Assembly: GCA_036417435.1 (NCBI GenBank)
Contig: CM070899.1
Coordinates: 168,111,494 to 168,175,493 of the forward strand
DNA length: 64,000 bases
Direction: 5' to 3'
Source of the DNA: Inia geoffrensis
Taxonomy: Eukaryota; Chordata; Mammalia; Artiodactyla; Iniidae
A program made the translations under genes and the position numbers. Below, one piece after another: positions 10,936-23,487 of this stretch. Each line of letters begins with the position of its first letter. Position 1 is the stretch's first letter. The notes beneath the pieces were generated by a model. That model worked only from the letters and a program-made list of their open reading frames with translations, made no database searches and was not told the origin of the DNA.

Positions 10936-11859
10936 TGTGGAATAAACGATAAACTCTGAAGTGTTAGTTGCATCTAAATCTATCTCAGTATTTTGAATAC
11001 TGAGGGGAATTTTAACAAGAGCCATGTCTCAATGTATTAGCATCTTTGATACTAATAGTGTGTCTCAAGGATGTGATTGCTATTTATTTACCTCTACACA
11101 GCTACACATGCCCTATTTAGGCTTATGTTAATTGCCTTTAAGTTGGTCTAAGTTTGGTAAGCTGTTAAGATAATCTCAAGGTTGTAAAGGACCTTAAAAG
11201 ATCTTTTCCAACTCTCCGGTCCTGATTGCCAGGGACACAGACTTTGTCTAACAATTTATTTCCCAGGACAGCTAATTCAACCAGATAAGCGGTGAAAAGA
11301 TCCTTAATATCCAGCATGGTATTACCTAATTTTCTTCTAGCGTCAGAGTCATTCAGGTGATTAATTTTCAATTATTCCCTACATAAATGGGAAGGAACTG
11401 CATCTTCATTGATTCAACGTATTCAATTTATTGAGCACTTTATAAGAGCCACTCTCCATTCTGCGTGCTGGTGATAGAGATGGACAGGAGCCTGTCAGAC
11501 TTTACAGTCTAGCACAGGAGGCAGTGATAAAGTGTGTTTGACTTGGAGTCTAGATTTATGAAAAGGTAGCATTTCACCGATAGTAATTAGTCACTGATTC
11601 TGTTTGCCTGATATTGACCTTGTGCCTCATGATTTACTAAACCAAGAGACACATTTGTCACAATCCAGGGACTTCTTAGTTTTGGCACTGCATAGTTGAG
11701 GCACTGTGCAAATATGCCATAAATAAACAGAGAGACAGTGTTCTGTCATATAGAACTAGTGAACGTATCTTTCTAACATAAGCAACTTTTTTTTTCCCAA
11801 AAATCCTGAGCAAGAAAACAGACTCTACAAAGCTAGCATTCCTTTTTTTTTTAATTAAA

Positions 11860-11890
<31 letters not shown>

Positions 11891-14800
11891 ACTAAAACGG
11901 AAAATTGTTTTCTAGCTTGGAGCAGGCCCTAGAGCTTTAAATCCTAAAACCTTCCATTTATACCAATAATACATATACAGCTATATGGGGTGAAAAAGGT
12001 TAATGATGGAATTTTTTAAAAAGTATGTTCCATTGACTATAAATGGCAGATCTGACAGTTAAAATGAAAATTGTTCCAGAAGAAACTTTAGTCAGACTAA
12101 TTATTTGAGACGTTATAAGGATGTATAATTATATTCTTCACCTTGTAAAAAAAAGTTTTATTACACATGTACTTTTAAAGAACAAGTAGAGAAATAAAAG
12201 CTGTAATTGTTCTTAATTATAGCTAACAGTAATTGCACTCCATTGCAATATGCTGAATATCACCAATGGCTAAAGAAATCCTGGCATACAGACAGTGCAC
12301 CCACATTCATGAGATGAGGTATAGATTTATGAATATTCTCTTATCTATAATTTAGCTCTTTTACTGTTGATTCCGTTTCTGTTGGCTTTATTTTATTTTT
12401 TTAGTGATTGTAGAGATATCATTGTCATCTGTGAATGTGTTGAAGGTTGGAGATTTCAAAATCCCCATCGCCACAAAAAGCATATTGGCAATTGTTAAAG
12501 GAGAGATTTGGACATGACCCACCATGATTGAATACACAGATTTGAATTTCCAGAGGTAGTGATGAATACCACATTTAATTTACCCAGCAGGGTCCACGAA
12601 GCGACCTGGAAGATGTGAGGGATCTAAAACAGCCTTAACTACACCCCTCTGTGGATAGCTCTCAGAGTCGTGTTATTTCAAACGGGTACATTTAAGAAGG
12701 GTGAACGCGTCCTGTGAATGGGAGAATTTTCCTCTCACTCCTCCCTTTGTGCTCAGAACTCAGATGGAGTTCTGTGCTTCTGCCCAGACCTCCCTGCTTG
12801 CCGTTATAGTCAGAAGGGCCAGGCAGGAGTCCCTCAGTTGACTGTTTGATCACAAACTCTTGAACCTCTTAGAGCCTCACTTTACTTGTCTGCAAAATGA
12901 GGGGTAGTAGCGCCAACCTGTTCCTCATCCAAGACTGTATCAGGGCAGATTGAAAAACAAAATGAATGCACCCTTGGACACGACTGGAGAGAAGAAGTGA
13001 GTTCTTTAGCTTCAGGAGGGAGAGGCATTTTATTATGTACTTACTATGGCCACTGTTCTGAAAAGTAAAAAAATAGAAAACCAAGGAAAAACCAAGATTC
13101 CCCCAAATCACATCAGAACAACCCTTAGTACTTTTCAGTGTCCACGGATGGCTGCTGCGAGCCTTCCACCCTATAACCAGAGTAAGCTTTGACAGAATTT
13201 CTGGTATATTTTTTAAATTAAAAAATTACTTATTCTAATTTAATTAAAAACTTTAAAATTACTAATTAAAAAAAAATGTTTAATGCCTTGGCCTTAGACC
13301 CATTCCTGACAGCAGGTTGGAGGCCAGGTCCACATAGAAGCACCCTCTGAGGTGCTGGCCTTTTGGACACTCTGCACCCCAAACAGAAGCGTATCTATCT
13401 GGTCCTTACTCGGGCTATTGGGTGGAAACAAACAAGGCCAAGAGGCCTGAGCTCCAGCTTGTGTTCCTCAAAGCCCGATAGCCCCCGGTGCCTGGCAGGG
13501 CTTGCGGGGCCTGTCTGTAAAGGGGGGGAGGAAGTAATTGGACTCCTAGCCAGCCTCCAGCCAGGGGTCCAAGAGCTGGTGTAACCCATCTCTCCACCTT
13601 TTTTCAGTTCGTGGCTCCATCCCCCATGGAGTTTGACTATGGCTGTCAGAAGCCGCCACCTTCTCCTTCTTCTCCCTCCCTCCCCCCATCCTCCCTGTGT
13701 CTTTGGTCCTCTGCTGCCCTCCCCCAGCCCAGAACCCATTCTGGGCAAGCCCACAGTGTCCTCCTGCAGTCTCTCACATCTGCCTCTGACTGGGCAGTGG
13801 CTTTTGTTTGTATTTTAGATTCTTGGAAAGGACAGCATCTGTAAGACAAAATATCCTTCCTCTCGCTAAAGTCTGTTTCATCAGGCAGGACTTTGGTGTA
13901 ATTATACTGATGAAGTCGCTCTGGATTTGTTTTCCCAGAAACCTCCACAGAAGGGAATCATCATGGAATAGGGGCGGATAAAATCTCATCCTGCTCTTGA
14001 CACGTAGGCATGCCAGTTTGTGAGAGTTTGTTGCGATGGCTTCCTCACTGGATGGTCAGCCTTGTGAGGGAGGGGTCCATGTTTATTCACTTCACACTTC
14101 ATCCCCAGCACATAGAAACTGGCACATAGTAGGAACTGTAGAAATACTTGTTGAACAAATTAATAACTAAATGCTAATGATAAATGCTAATGAACTCAAT
14201 GCCCATACATGTCAATTGATGGATTAGGCCATTAGTCAAACATTACAGTGCAGGCTGGTATTTGCAAATCCCTCTTTGATCCAGAAATTATCAGGAGTGG
14301 GGATGATTTTCTCTCATTAATAGGACTTATTGGTGATATTATGTCTCTGGGAGCTAAGAGAGAAAAATTAGGCTTTTTGTGCACAGTGGGCCTCCTTTTA
14401 AAACTGATTTATCAAAGGAAAAAACTTATTTTCAATTAATAATGTGGGGGGCATCTTTTCCCTTAAGAAGCTCACTTATGAACTCCAGTACAGCTTCGGG
14501 CCCAATGAGAAAGCAATAGTAAATGCAGAGGTCTTGCGGTAACCTGACACCCTCTTCCCCTGCTAGAAGCTGAATGTTTGAAGTATGGCTGATTCAGGTT
14601 CTCACTGGATCATAACATTTAACCGTGGTGGATTCACAGAGCAGAAAGAGTATGATGATTAAGAGGTAAACCTGTGAGTGTGGAGACATAATTCTCCTTC
14701 TCCTAATTCCACCAGCCAAGTCCAGGACAGGCCTCTTCTTCTCAGGTGCATTCCTGAGCTAAGTGTCAAGATGACATTTTTGAAAGAAGAGAAGGCAAAA

Positions 14801-16079
14801 GCGCTGTACACCATCTCCCAATGACAGAAGGGATGGCGGTGCTGTTTTGAACAGTGGCCCGACTCATGGGTGACGGTTGGAACGCCACGGTATCTGTGGC
14901 AGATTTGATTAAGAGAAACCTTGGGTGATGGCGTTCTCAAGGCCCCGTGAGCATAAGAACACAGCCAGAGGCACACATTTGTGGCTGTTTTATATGAAGA
15001 GTACTAAAATAATCTGAGGAAACCTGGAGCCAAAACCAGTCTTAACAAGGACTCTACACAGGACTGGCCTATTCAGAAAGAGGCTGGAAATATCAGTGAT
15101 TAGATGAAGTTAATCTTCGTGTGGCAAGTCTTCTGACAACCCACATGGCATGCGTGCCTGCTGCCAGGTGCTAGTTCCCCATAACACCCCCGTATGACCC
15201 TGTTTCCTAAGGATTCGGTGGGCAGAAGTCCCATCTCCCCATAGTGCCTGCCCTCAGCCTGAGCTAAATACCAAAGTGATATAAAGAGAAACTCTACCTG
15301 GTGGACTTAATTTTTTAAAACTCAGGCATGGGAGGTTTAACCCCTGGGAGCGCAGGCTCGGCAGAAGGAGCTTGGAGTGGTACCTCTCATGAAGTCGGTC
15401 TGCAGGCGGGACCACTTCTGTGGATGCTGCCGGCTGACATTTCATTCATTTCCACGCCGGAGTGGATTTGAGAGGCTGGCCGGCCTCTCTAGTGATGTGA
15501 AGTGTCTCTTGTCGAAACCTGCAGTTTTCTAAGTGACTGGCTGAGTTTCTGTAAGGGTCTCGTCTCCCCTTTTAGTTTCTCAGTATTTGGAATGTACAGG
15601 TCCATACTGTCTATCATTTTTTTAAAACCACAGCATCATCTTGTATTGCCTGCTCCATGGGCTGGGTACCAGTGAATATTCGCCGAAAAGAAGAATGAAA
15701 TGCAGTAGTGCAAAGGAAAGAAAGGGACTTAAGAAGAGAAGGCGGGGATAGAAGTGGTTGTGTTTCATGCCTTCACATGTTCCTCAGAGAGCCCTCTCTA
15801 TAGAAATAGCCCCCACTATAGAAATAATAGCCCCCCTACAACTCCTACCTTGTTAGGTACCACCTCCTACCTTGACTCATTCTTTTTCACGACATATGCT
15901 ATGTAAGATAGTGATAAGTATTCATTTGCTCATTTGTTTATTGTCTGTCTCCCCCTTCCAGGTTGTAAAGTTTCCAACAGTGAGGCCACTTTTTGTGGCT
16001 GTTCTCTGTTTCAGTGCAGAATCCAGAACAAATGAACGGATGTAGAATATAGATATATCAGATCTGGTAGATACCGAGC
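10936..16079. other. Presumed intron, mostly unique, with microsatellite and L2 remnants
   Basis: No exon is supportable here. I note L2-like 3' scraps at about 11410-11520 and 14090-14170, a run of A/T-only text at 13210-13270, and GC-richer sequence at 13320-13780 whose overlapping frames on both strands look like composition artefacts. The (AC)n tract at 11862-11890 is listed separately. Confidence 0.4.
11862..11890 (+). repeat. (AC)n microsatellite
   Basis: An uninterrupted AC run of about 14 units. It gives rise to the antisense frame at 11676-11891, which is not a gene. Confidence 0.95.
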
Positions 16080-16082
16080 AGC

Positions 16083-16330
16083 AGTGTAGCATAGTGACCA
16101 CAAGCATGGGCTTTGGGGCCAGAATGCCTGGTTCAAATCCTGGCTCTGTCTGTCACTAGCTGTGTGGCCTTGGGAAGCTGTTTAACATTTTTCTGTCTCA
16201 TTTTCCTCACCTCTGTTATAGTTGAATCAGAGTAATGACTTCATGAGGCTTTTAGAAGGGTTAAGTGAGTGAATGCATGTAAATGGCCTAGAACAGGGGC
16301 TGGTATTAAATAAGTGCCCAATTAATGTGA
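16083..16330 (+). repeat. MIR SINE, near full length
   Basis: The tRNA-like head 'tgtagcatagtgacc', B box 'ggttcaaatcctgg', core 'agctgtgtggccttggg' and 3' end 'aataagtgcccaatta' appear in the right order. This is one of the best preserved MIR copies in the window. Confidence 0.9.
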
Positions 16331-16338
16331 GCTATGGG

Positions 16339-16341
<3 letters not shown>

Positions 16342-16383
<42 letters not shown>

Positions 16384-16405
16384 CGCGCGCGCGCATGCAC
16401 GTGTA
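16342..16405 (+). repeat. 64-nt alternating pyrimidine-purine tract (TG)17(CG)n
   Basis: From 16342 to 16405 every base alternates pyrimidine and purine without a break: about 17 TG units, then CG and TG units, then catgcacgtgta. Such a tract is a strong Z-DNA-forming sequence by established rules. It lies at the 3' edge of a MIR. Confidence 0.95.
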
Positions 16406-16435
16406 GATTTCACCATGTGAGAGTAATTGCTTGGG

Positions 16436-16438
<3 letters not shown>

Positions 16439-16471
<33 letters not shown>
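16439..16471 (+). repeat. (AC)16 microsatellite
   Basis: A run of 16 AC units lies 33 bp after the alternating tract. It is complementary to the (TG)17 part of that tract. Confidence 0.95.
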
Positions 16472-16473
<2 letters not shown>

Positions 16474-17905
16474 TATTTTTAATCACGGGAGTGAAAATTG
16501 AGGAAGGATAAAACTGGAAGAGAAGAAACGAAGGACCAAACAAAAGAGAAGAGAAATTCAGAGAAAGGATTGGAAAGAAAGAAGCTGGGGCAGGGGGAAG
16601 GAGCAGTGTCTTTGGGCTTTCTTTACCCAAAGAAACGAGAGAAGTAACATTAATCTCTAAGGTGTTTTAAATTTCCCAGACCTAAGGTTTACCATATAGG
16701 AAAAAAGTTAACTGTTCTAAAATGATATATGAATATTTAATGATGCCTTGAAGCTAATCTTTTCATCTATGTATTATTTGGAAATCGATGCAACTTTAAA
16801 GACCCACAATTTTCCCCAAGCACTGGGTGACCAAAAAAGCAAAAAGAAAAAAGAAAAAAATGAAAAGAGAAGAAAAAGAACAAAACCTGCTTGATTGTGA
16901 TACTTTCACCCTTAATTGAAGTAAAGAAAACCTCACTCCTCCTACAATCAGAACATTAAATCATTTATTTATAGGACAGGCAATTAAAAAAAAAAGGTAT
17001 TTTCACATTTTTTTAAAAAGTCTTTGTACTTTTAGAAGAATTGGAGGTACCACTGGAGACAGACATTCCAGGTCTTAAAAATATTTATCATGCTGACACA
17101 CAACAGGGGGGCTCTCATGTCCGGTTTTATAGTTGTCAGCTAATTTTGGAAACTGGCAAGCTGCACAGAAATAGATAGCTCTTGCTTCAACACATCCTAA
17201 AAAAAGAACTATTTGCATAGCTCAGGAGTGGGATGGCATAGGAGAGCATGAGGAAGAGCGCTTTCAGACAGCTAAGAAAAGTTGGCATCATTCTGTGCGC
17301 CCTGGCAAATGTTCTACACATTCAAAATTAAAGTTGTTTTTAAGGAATGCTAAATAATCTACGAAAACTGTGTAATACACACGGGACACTTGTCTGCTTT
17401 TGAAAAGTACTTGTCTCTTCTGGTTTTTGTTTTTTTCCTTTGATAAAATGGAATGTATAGCCCAACTTCAAATTTGCAGAAAGCTTTCCTGTTTGTTCAC
17501 ATCGATGATTGATCCAGCAACTCTAGATCAAAGGGAAGCATTATTATTCCATTCTGGGACTTGGAGACCCCAGGAGGCAGAAGGAATTGCCCAAGGATAT
17601 GCAACCTAACAGAAATGCATGCCCTCCATCATTTTGGTCTATTTCTTAGCCCCTAGGTCAATTCTGTTTCTCGAAACATATGACTTTGCTTTGTCATCTT
17701 TTTCATCATTGTTTTCATTCAGTTTTTAGCATTCCGCTCTCTTCCTGAAATCAGATTATCTGGTAATGACGACTAAGGAAAGAAAATTAGTGCAATTAAA
17801 CTCCAAATATTGCTATAACAAAACAGGCATTTTAGAAAATTAAGAGACTGGAATTACCTGCCAGTAGACAGTATTTTGGTTTTTTTAACTTTCTATTTAT
17901 TTACT
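16472..17905. other. Presumed intron, no recognisable feature
   Basis: AT-rich unique sequence with purine-rich patches (16500-16650 and 16835-16885). The frame at 17400-17609 has no support. Confidence 0.4.
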
Positions 17906-18481
17906 TTTAAACATCTTTATTGGAGTATAATTGCTTTACAATGGTGTGTTAGTTTCTGCTTTATAGCAAAGTGAATCAGCTATACATATACATATGTTCC
18001 CATATCTCCTCCCTCTTGCATCTCCTTCCCACCCTCTCTATCCCACCCCTCTAGGTGGTCACAAAGCACCGAGCTGATCTCCCTGTGCTATGCGGCTGCT
18101 TCCCACTAGCTAGCTATTTTACGTTTGGTAGTGTATATATGTCCATGCCACTCTCTCACTTAATCCCAGCTTACCCTTCCCCGTCCCTGTGTCCTCAAGT
18201 CCATTCTCTAAGTCTGTGTCTTTATTCCTGTCCTGCCCCTAGGTTCATAGAACCTTTTTTTTTTTTTTTTTTTTTTTTAGACTCCATATATATGTGTTAG
18301 CATACAGTATTTGTTTTTCTCTTACTTCACTCTGTGTGACAGACGCTAGGTCCATCCACCTCACTACAAATAACTCAATTTCGTTTCTTTTTATGGCTGA
18401 GTAATATTCCATTGTGTATATCTTTGTGCCACATCTTCTTTATCCATTCATCTGGCAATGGACACTTAGATTGCTTCCATG
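17906..18481 (-). mobile_element. Young L1 3' end, antisense
   Basis: This is the reverse complement of the subfamily seen at 7289-7804, including the internal A tract (here T25 at 18255-18279) and the 'ggctgagtaatattccatt' ORF2 text near 18395-18413. It is 5'-truncated. I could not find a clear target duplication. Confidence 0.9.
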
Positions 18482-18877
18482 AGACAATGTTCTATGTTTC
18501 TCTTGCACTCGTATTTATTGAGCGTCTGGTATGTGCCAGGCACTGAGTATTCAAAATCTTGAGTAAGACGTGACCTTTGACTTAGAGGAGCTTTCACCAG
18601 TGGAAAATTCAAAAGTATTCAGCACTTTATAGTTTACATAATATCATTTATTGGGGTGTAAACACTTGGAAAGAAGAATCAGGATTTAATTTTTCTTGGT
18701 GCCTCTGAAAGAACCTGGCACAGTTCGTGTTGAATGTATTTTAAGTGTTCAGTGAATATGTTGGATAAATAAATATTAGTGATGCAGATGATTTATGCTT
18801 AGAAAGTAATGTTATTAATGGACATTGCAAGCTATATAAGTTCATTGGAAAATGCATTGTCTTTATGGCATCTTTTT
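18482..18877. other. Intron with an L2-like scrap
   Basis: The text 'gtatttattgagcgtc' and 'gtatgtgccaggcactg' at about 18511-18545 is typical of L2 3' ends. The rest is unrecognised. Confidence 0.5.
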
Positions 18878-19185
18878 TTCAGTGGACTTTATTTTTTAGA
18901 GCAGTTTTAGGTTTATAGCAAAATTGAGGGGAAGGTAGAGCAATTTCCCATATGCCCCCTGCCCCCCACCCCACGCATGCCCCCCTACATTGTCAACACG
19001 CCCACCAGATGGTGCATTTGTTACGACTGATGAACCTACACTGACACGTTCTCATCACCCAGAGTCCATAGTTTACATTAGGGTTCACTGTTGGTGCTGT
19101 ACATTCTTTGGGCTTGGATAAATGTTTAATAACGTGTGTCTACCAGTATGGTATCATAGGAGTTGTTTTACTGCCCTAAAATTTT
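18878..19185 (-). mobile_element. L1 (L1M-like) 3' UTR, antisense
   Basis: The text 'agagcagttttaggttta', 'catttgttacgactgatg' and 'agtccatagtttacatta' matches the 3' end of middle-aged mammalian L1 copies read in reverse. It is diverged and non-coding. Confidence 0.7.
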
Positions 19186-19810
19186 TTCGTACGGTATCTT
19201 TAAGTCCTCTCAATTGGGTTATGAAGGAACATTATCTTGATGAAGCATAGCATATTATGCTACGTCTATTTTCCTCAAGGGTTTCTTTACAAAAGGTATA
19301 AATTCATGAAAATGTGAATAATTCAGATGATTTGTTAGCAATAATAAAGAGGTAAAAATGATCAAGTTATTATTTTAAAAGCTCTGTGTTCTGATGATCT
19401 CAAAAATGGCAGTTGGTTGGTGAATCCTTGCCACATTGCTGCTGCCAAATACAGTGGTTCTTTCTTTGTATTTTTTTTAAAATCGTGCAGCTACGTGTTC
19501 TAATGGAATCATCAGGTTTTTTTGGTAACATCTTGTAATTTAAACTGTATTCACTCATTCATTCATGTTCACCAAAAATTACTTTTCCTATGAAGTAATG
19601 TCTGTCATTATAATGTAAATTTTTCAGAACGTGGTTGTATAAAACATAAAATTTCCCGTGCTGGTACTAAATATGTGGAAAGCATAACTTTTTTTCTAGC
19701 ATTTGTCTTTTACCGTAAAGGCAAGGCCGATGCCTTGAGTCTATGGATGAGAGGAATTCTGCATTGTCTTTTGTGTATAAATCACACCTATAATTCACCA
19801 TCTAGTAATT
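19186..19810. other. Presumed intron, nothing recognised
   Basis: AT-rich unique sequence without repeats or exon-like signals. Confidence 0.4.
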
Positions 19811-19825
19811 TCTAGTTTACTTTTT

Positions 19826-20174
19826 TTTAAATAAACTTATTTCTTTATTTTTGGCTGCATTGGATCTTCGTTACTGCATGTGGGCTTTCTCCAGTTGCAG
19901 CGAGCAGGGGCTACTCTTCATTGCGGTGCGCGGGCTTCTCATTGTGGTGGCTTCTCTTGTTGTGGAGCATGGGCTCTAGGTGCGTGAGCTTCAGTAGTTG
20001 TGGCACGCGGGCTCAGTAGTTGTGGCTCGCGGGCTCTAGAGCGCAGGCTCAGTAGTTGTGGTGCACGGGCTTAGTTGCTCCACGGCATGTGAGATCTTCC
20101 CGGACCAGGGATCAAAGCTGTGTCCCCTGCCTTGGCAGGTGGATTCTTAATCACTGTGCCACCAGGGAAGTCCC
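19826..20174 (-). mobile_element. CHR-family SINE, long older type
   Basis: A 349-bp antisense copy that ends in the inverted head 'gtgccaccagggaagtccc'. The tail region holds several degenerate repeats of 'agtagttgtggc'-type units. Target duplications TCTAGTTTACTTTTT lie at 19811-19825 and 20175-20189. It is longer than the six younger copies and lacks their tail block. Confidence 0.9.
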
Positions 20175-20310
20175 TCTAGTTTACTTTTTAAGAGGAACAA
20201 GAACTTGGAGAAACTTGTAACAACCACGTCTTTTTTCTCCCCAATATTTATAGTTGTCTTGTCCCTAGACCTAATCTACCATCCGTTTTTCTTAAGCTTG
20301 TCGACTGAAA

Positions 20311-20905
20311 AAAACATGCACAACCTAAAAGTTGAGAATTATGTTTTATTTGGTGGACAAAACTGAGGACTTAAGCCCGGGACACAACCTCTCAAATAGC
20401 TCTGAGGGACTGCTCCAAAGAGGGGTAAAGGAGGAGCCCGGGTATATAGGAGTTTTTACAACAAAGACCAGGTGTCGGCACATCGAAAGATTCCTGTTAA
20501 CTAAAGAAAACCAGATATCTCAAGTTAAGAAATTTAGCGTTTTACTATGTGTGGGAAGACGCAAGAGTCTGGACTCACTGAATTCCTTTGATAGGCACCT
20601 CAGCTATCCGGGGCCAGTGTCCTGTGCTTTCTCATCCGGAGTCTCCTCTGGGTATATCACCGGGGGTGGCTGCAGCTGGCTGACTGCTAGATGGTGGACA
20701 TTCTGTTTCTATCGTGAGTTCCGTGAGGACGGCTGTAACGTGATGGCCTGGTGGCTGTAACATCCTTTGTTTACTGATATGGCAGGCAACATTTTTTTCA
20801 TTGATAAGCTACTTGTCCTTTTTAGTTTTTCCAGAGAACCCAACTTAGTTTTCATAGAAACAAGAACTTTGAATGAGTCCTAACATAAACGGGTGGGGGA
20901 ACAAA
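20311..20905 (-). mobile_element. Possible solitary LTR of an endogenous retrovirus
   Basis: A stretch of about 600 bp of different composition with a reverse-strand polyadenylation-like motif (tttattt, 20344-20350) and the text 'gctctgagggactgctcc', which resembles LTRs I associate with cetartiodactyl ERVs. Ends and target duplications could not be fixed. The + frame at 20332-20760 is not supported as a gene. Confidence 0.35.
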
Positions 20906-21078
20906 CACAACATACTCCTGGTGTGTGTGCAAACTTAGGTGATGGGAGCAAAGTGAAACAGGCGCTCTTGAGGGGGCTCAGCCACTGTGTTTTTCCAAGA
21001 GAATGGAGATCGTTGGTTAATCCAGCAAGGTTTTAAAACGGAGGTCAGTTGCAGACCCGTGGACTCTGTTGCTCTGTT

Positions 21079-21297
21079 GCAGTGGTTCCCCACCGAGGGC
21101 AGTTTAGCTCCCAGAGGACATTTGGCAATGTCTGGAGACAGTTTGATTGTCACAGTCTGGGAGGGGGGATACCACTGGCATCTAGTGGGTAGAGGCCAGG
21201 GATGCTGCTAAACATCTGCAAAGCACAGGACAGCTCCTCACTAGAAAGGATTATTTGGCCTAAAATGACATGGTAGTGCCCAGATTGAGAAGTACTG
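21079..21297 (+). mobile_element. MER5A (hAT-Charlie MITE)
   Basis: It starts 'cagtggttccccaccg' and contains 'ggacatttggcaatgtc', 'ggcatctagtgggtagagg' and 'ggatgctgctaaacatc', which are diagnostic for MER5A. It is close to full length. Confidence 0.9.
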
Positions 21298-22207
21298 CCC
21301 TACTGAGGTTTAACTGGATTTATTATAAGTCCAACGTAGTTTTAAAAGATACCAGGGGGACCCATAATATTTAAATATGTACAGTCTGGGGACAAAAATA
21401 AAGAGAAGATTAGAAAGAAAGAAAGGTCATTGTACTTTAACTCTGGGATGCTGCTGTTACTGTGATCAAGCTCTAAATATAGATCTAACCCTCAAGGTCA
21501 ACGAGAAGGTCAGAAAAGTTCATTAATTCATTCCTTACAAACTGAACAAATACTGATTGAGTCCTCATGTGTGTTGGTCTCAAGTGACGAAGTGATAAAT
21601 AATAATATAGAATTCAAAAGGTATTTCTGTTGTGATCCATGTTATAAAGGAAGACTAGAGGGAGGGGTGCTTCTTAGCTGGGGGGTACCCACAATTCCAT
21701 ATTCTGTTTTAGAGAGAAATTTCTTAGGCAGGTACTAAATTCTTAGAAGAGTTGAATACATGTGAGGCCTTCAGCTGTGTAGTGGACAATGCTTTCAACT
21801 ACGGTTTGGTTGAAGGAATGGAAACATTCTCTCGAAAGCCAATAGCAATGAAGGCTGAAGGTTTAATATCATGTGGTTATTTAGGAAAGAACATTTCTAT
21901 GGGAGCTGAAATTATAATCACTTATATTTTTAAAGCAGCATGGCTCCAGGGGAACCAGCATGTCCCTAAAGTGCCCAGGTGCTGTCACAGACAATAGGTG
22001 AGGCGGGGGGAGTTCTAGAAACCAGGAGGAAGTCTTCTATTTGGATCGACAAGATGAGTATGTAAAGACAATGTGAGTTTCAAGGTGAGATTCTTAACCC
22101 AGGGTTGACATATGAGCTTTCAGAGGTCCACGACAATTCTAATTGTATACCACATTTTGTGTGTATGTGTGTATCATTTTTTTCTATGTAAGATGTTTGA
22201 TTCTTTA
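21298..22207. other. Presumed intron, an L2-like scrap only
   Basis: About 21520-21660 resembles an L2 3' end (ttcattccttacaaactg, then 'tgataaataataat'). The frame at 21752-21997 is unsupported. Confidence 0.35.
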
Positions 22208-22218
22208 ATGAGATTCTT

Positions 22219-22599
22219 TTTTTTCTTTTATAGTTTATTACAAGATTTTGAATATAGCTCCCTGTGCTATACATGGGACCTTGTTGTATATCTTTTTTAT
22301 ATATAGTAGTGTGTATCTGCTAATCCCAAACTCCTAATTTATCTCTCCCCACCCCTTTCCCCTTTGGTAATCGTAAGTTTGTTTTCTATGCCTGTGAGTC
22401 TGTTTCTGTTTTGTAAATAAGTTCATTTGTGTCATATTTTAGATTCCACATAAAAGTGATATCATATGATATTTGTCTTTGTCTGACTTACTCAGTATGA
22501 CAATCTCTAGGTCCATCCATGTTGCTGCAAATGGCATTATTTCATTCTTTTTTACAGCTGAGTAGTATTCCTTTGTATATGTATATATCACCTCTTCTT
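22219..22599 (-). mobile_element. L1 3' end, antisense
   Basis: It shares the 'tatatagtagtgtgtat' and 'tctaggtccatccatgttgc' text with the antisense L1 at 5341-6537. Perfect target duplications ATGAGATTCTT lie at 22208-22218 and 22600-22610. It is heavily 5'-truncated. Confidence 0.9.
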
Positions 22600-22610
22600 A
22601 TGAGATTCTT

Positions 22611-23451
22611 AAAGCGATTACATGACATGAAGAATATTATGCACCACTGTTCCTAAGAGTTATACCTTGCGTCCCTCAGTCTCAAGTTAAGCCCTCCTCC
22701 ACTTTTAGAATATCTCAGCGGTAAGGCTGCATCTCCTCCTCCTTGCTTCCCATTCCTTCCAAGAGCACATCTGTAATCGAAAGATAAGATACTGCGATTA
22801 GGAAAAAGTAAGCTCTGAAATGTATCTCTGGTCGCTCTTACGTGGTGCAGAGCTTCCCTCAGTGACGTATCATTTGTGCCGTTTGAATTGTCATAGCATC
22901 TGCCTTCAACCATCGCAACTGGTCTGACATTACAACAAAGAAATGAAAACCAGCAATTTGCTACAAAAATAATTGGGTTTTGTGTTGTACGTGTTCCTTC
23001 ATAAACCTCAGGTGACAGAGATCAACACGAAGACACACCCTCCAATGAATTCGTTCCTAAATGATTCTTGGAAAGAGAGTACAGTGTGCTTTGTTTCGGT
23101 GGAAAACATCCAGACGCAGTCTGGGACTCTTTTCCCGCCTGTTTTCCTTCTGTATGTCGTACATTTTAAAACCTGAATGTTTTAAACTAAGTTGAGCTCT
23201 ACCACCAGAAAGCAGAGGCCGATATTTTGCATGTGTATAAAATGTCCTTGGGAAGTAACCATTGAAACATTTATGGGAATTAATCAGAAATGTGATGTGT
23301 CGATTTTAGATTTCTAAACAGCTGCATATACAGTATCCTCTGCACCCATGTGATTCCGGAATGCCCTGGCGCATTGGATTATGGTTTTATTAAACACATT
23401 TTTATAATTTACCAAAATAAGCTAATCATGCCTATCTTCTTTTGCTTCCAG
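22611..23451. other. Presumed intron, nothing recognised
   Basis: Unique sequence. It ends in a short pyrimidine tract and CAG-type acceptor (cttcttttgcttccag) that leads into the candidate exon at 23452. Confidence 0.4.
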
Positions 23452-23487
23452 AGAGACCACCACAGAATTAGCTGGAAGTCTACCAAG
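23452..23487 (+). CDS. Candidate 36-nt internal exon
   Basis: The acceptor ttcttttgcttccAG is followed by 36 nt and a near-consensus donor, CCAAG|GTAAGC. Joined to the two leftover bases of the 9802 exon, the frame reads G-ETTTELAGSLP plus two bases (AG). The length is a multiple of three, so the phase is kept. Both sites are good and the frame is open, but 36 nt is too short for the open frame to mean much, and pseudo-exons of this quality are common in long introns. It lies 13.6 kb downstream of exon 1. No protein family is recognised. Confidence 0.35.

Noticed and set aside
16083..16330. tRNA-like sequence
   Set aside because: The A and B boxes belong to a MIR SINE; there is no cloverleaf with an acceptor stem. 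The same applies to the heads of the CHR SINEs.
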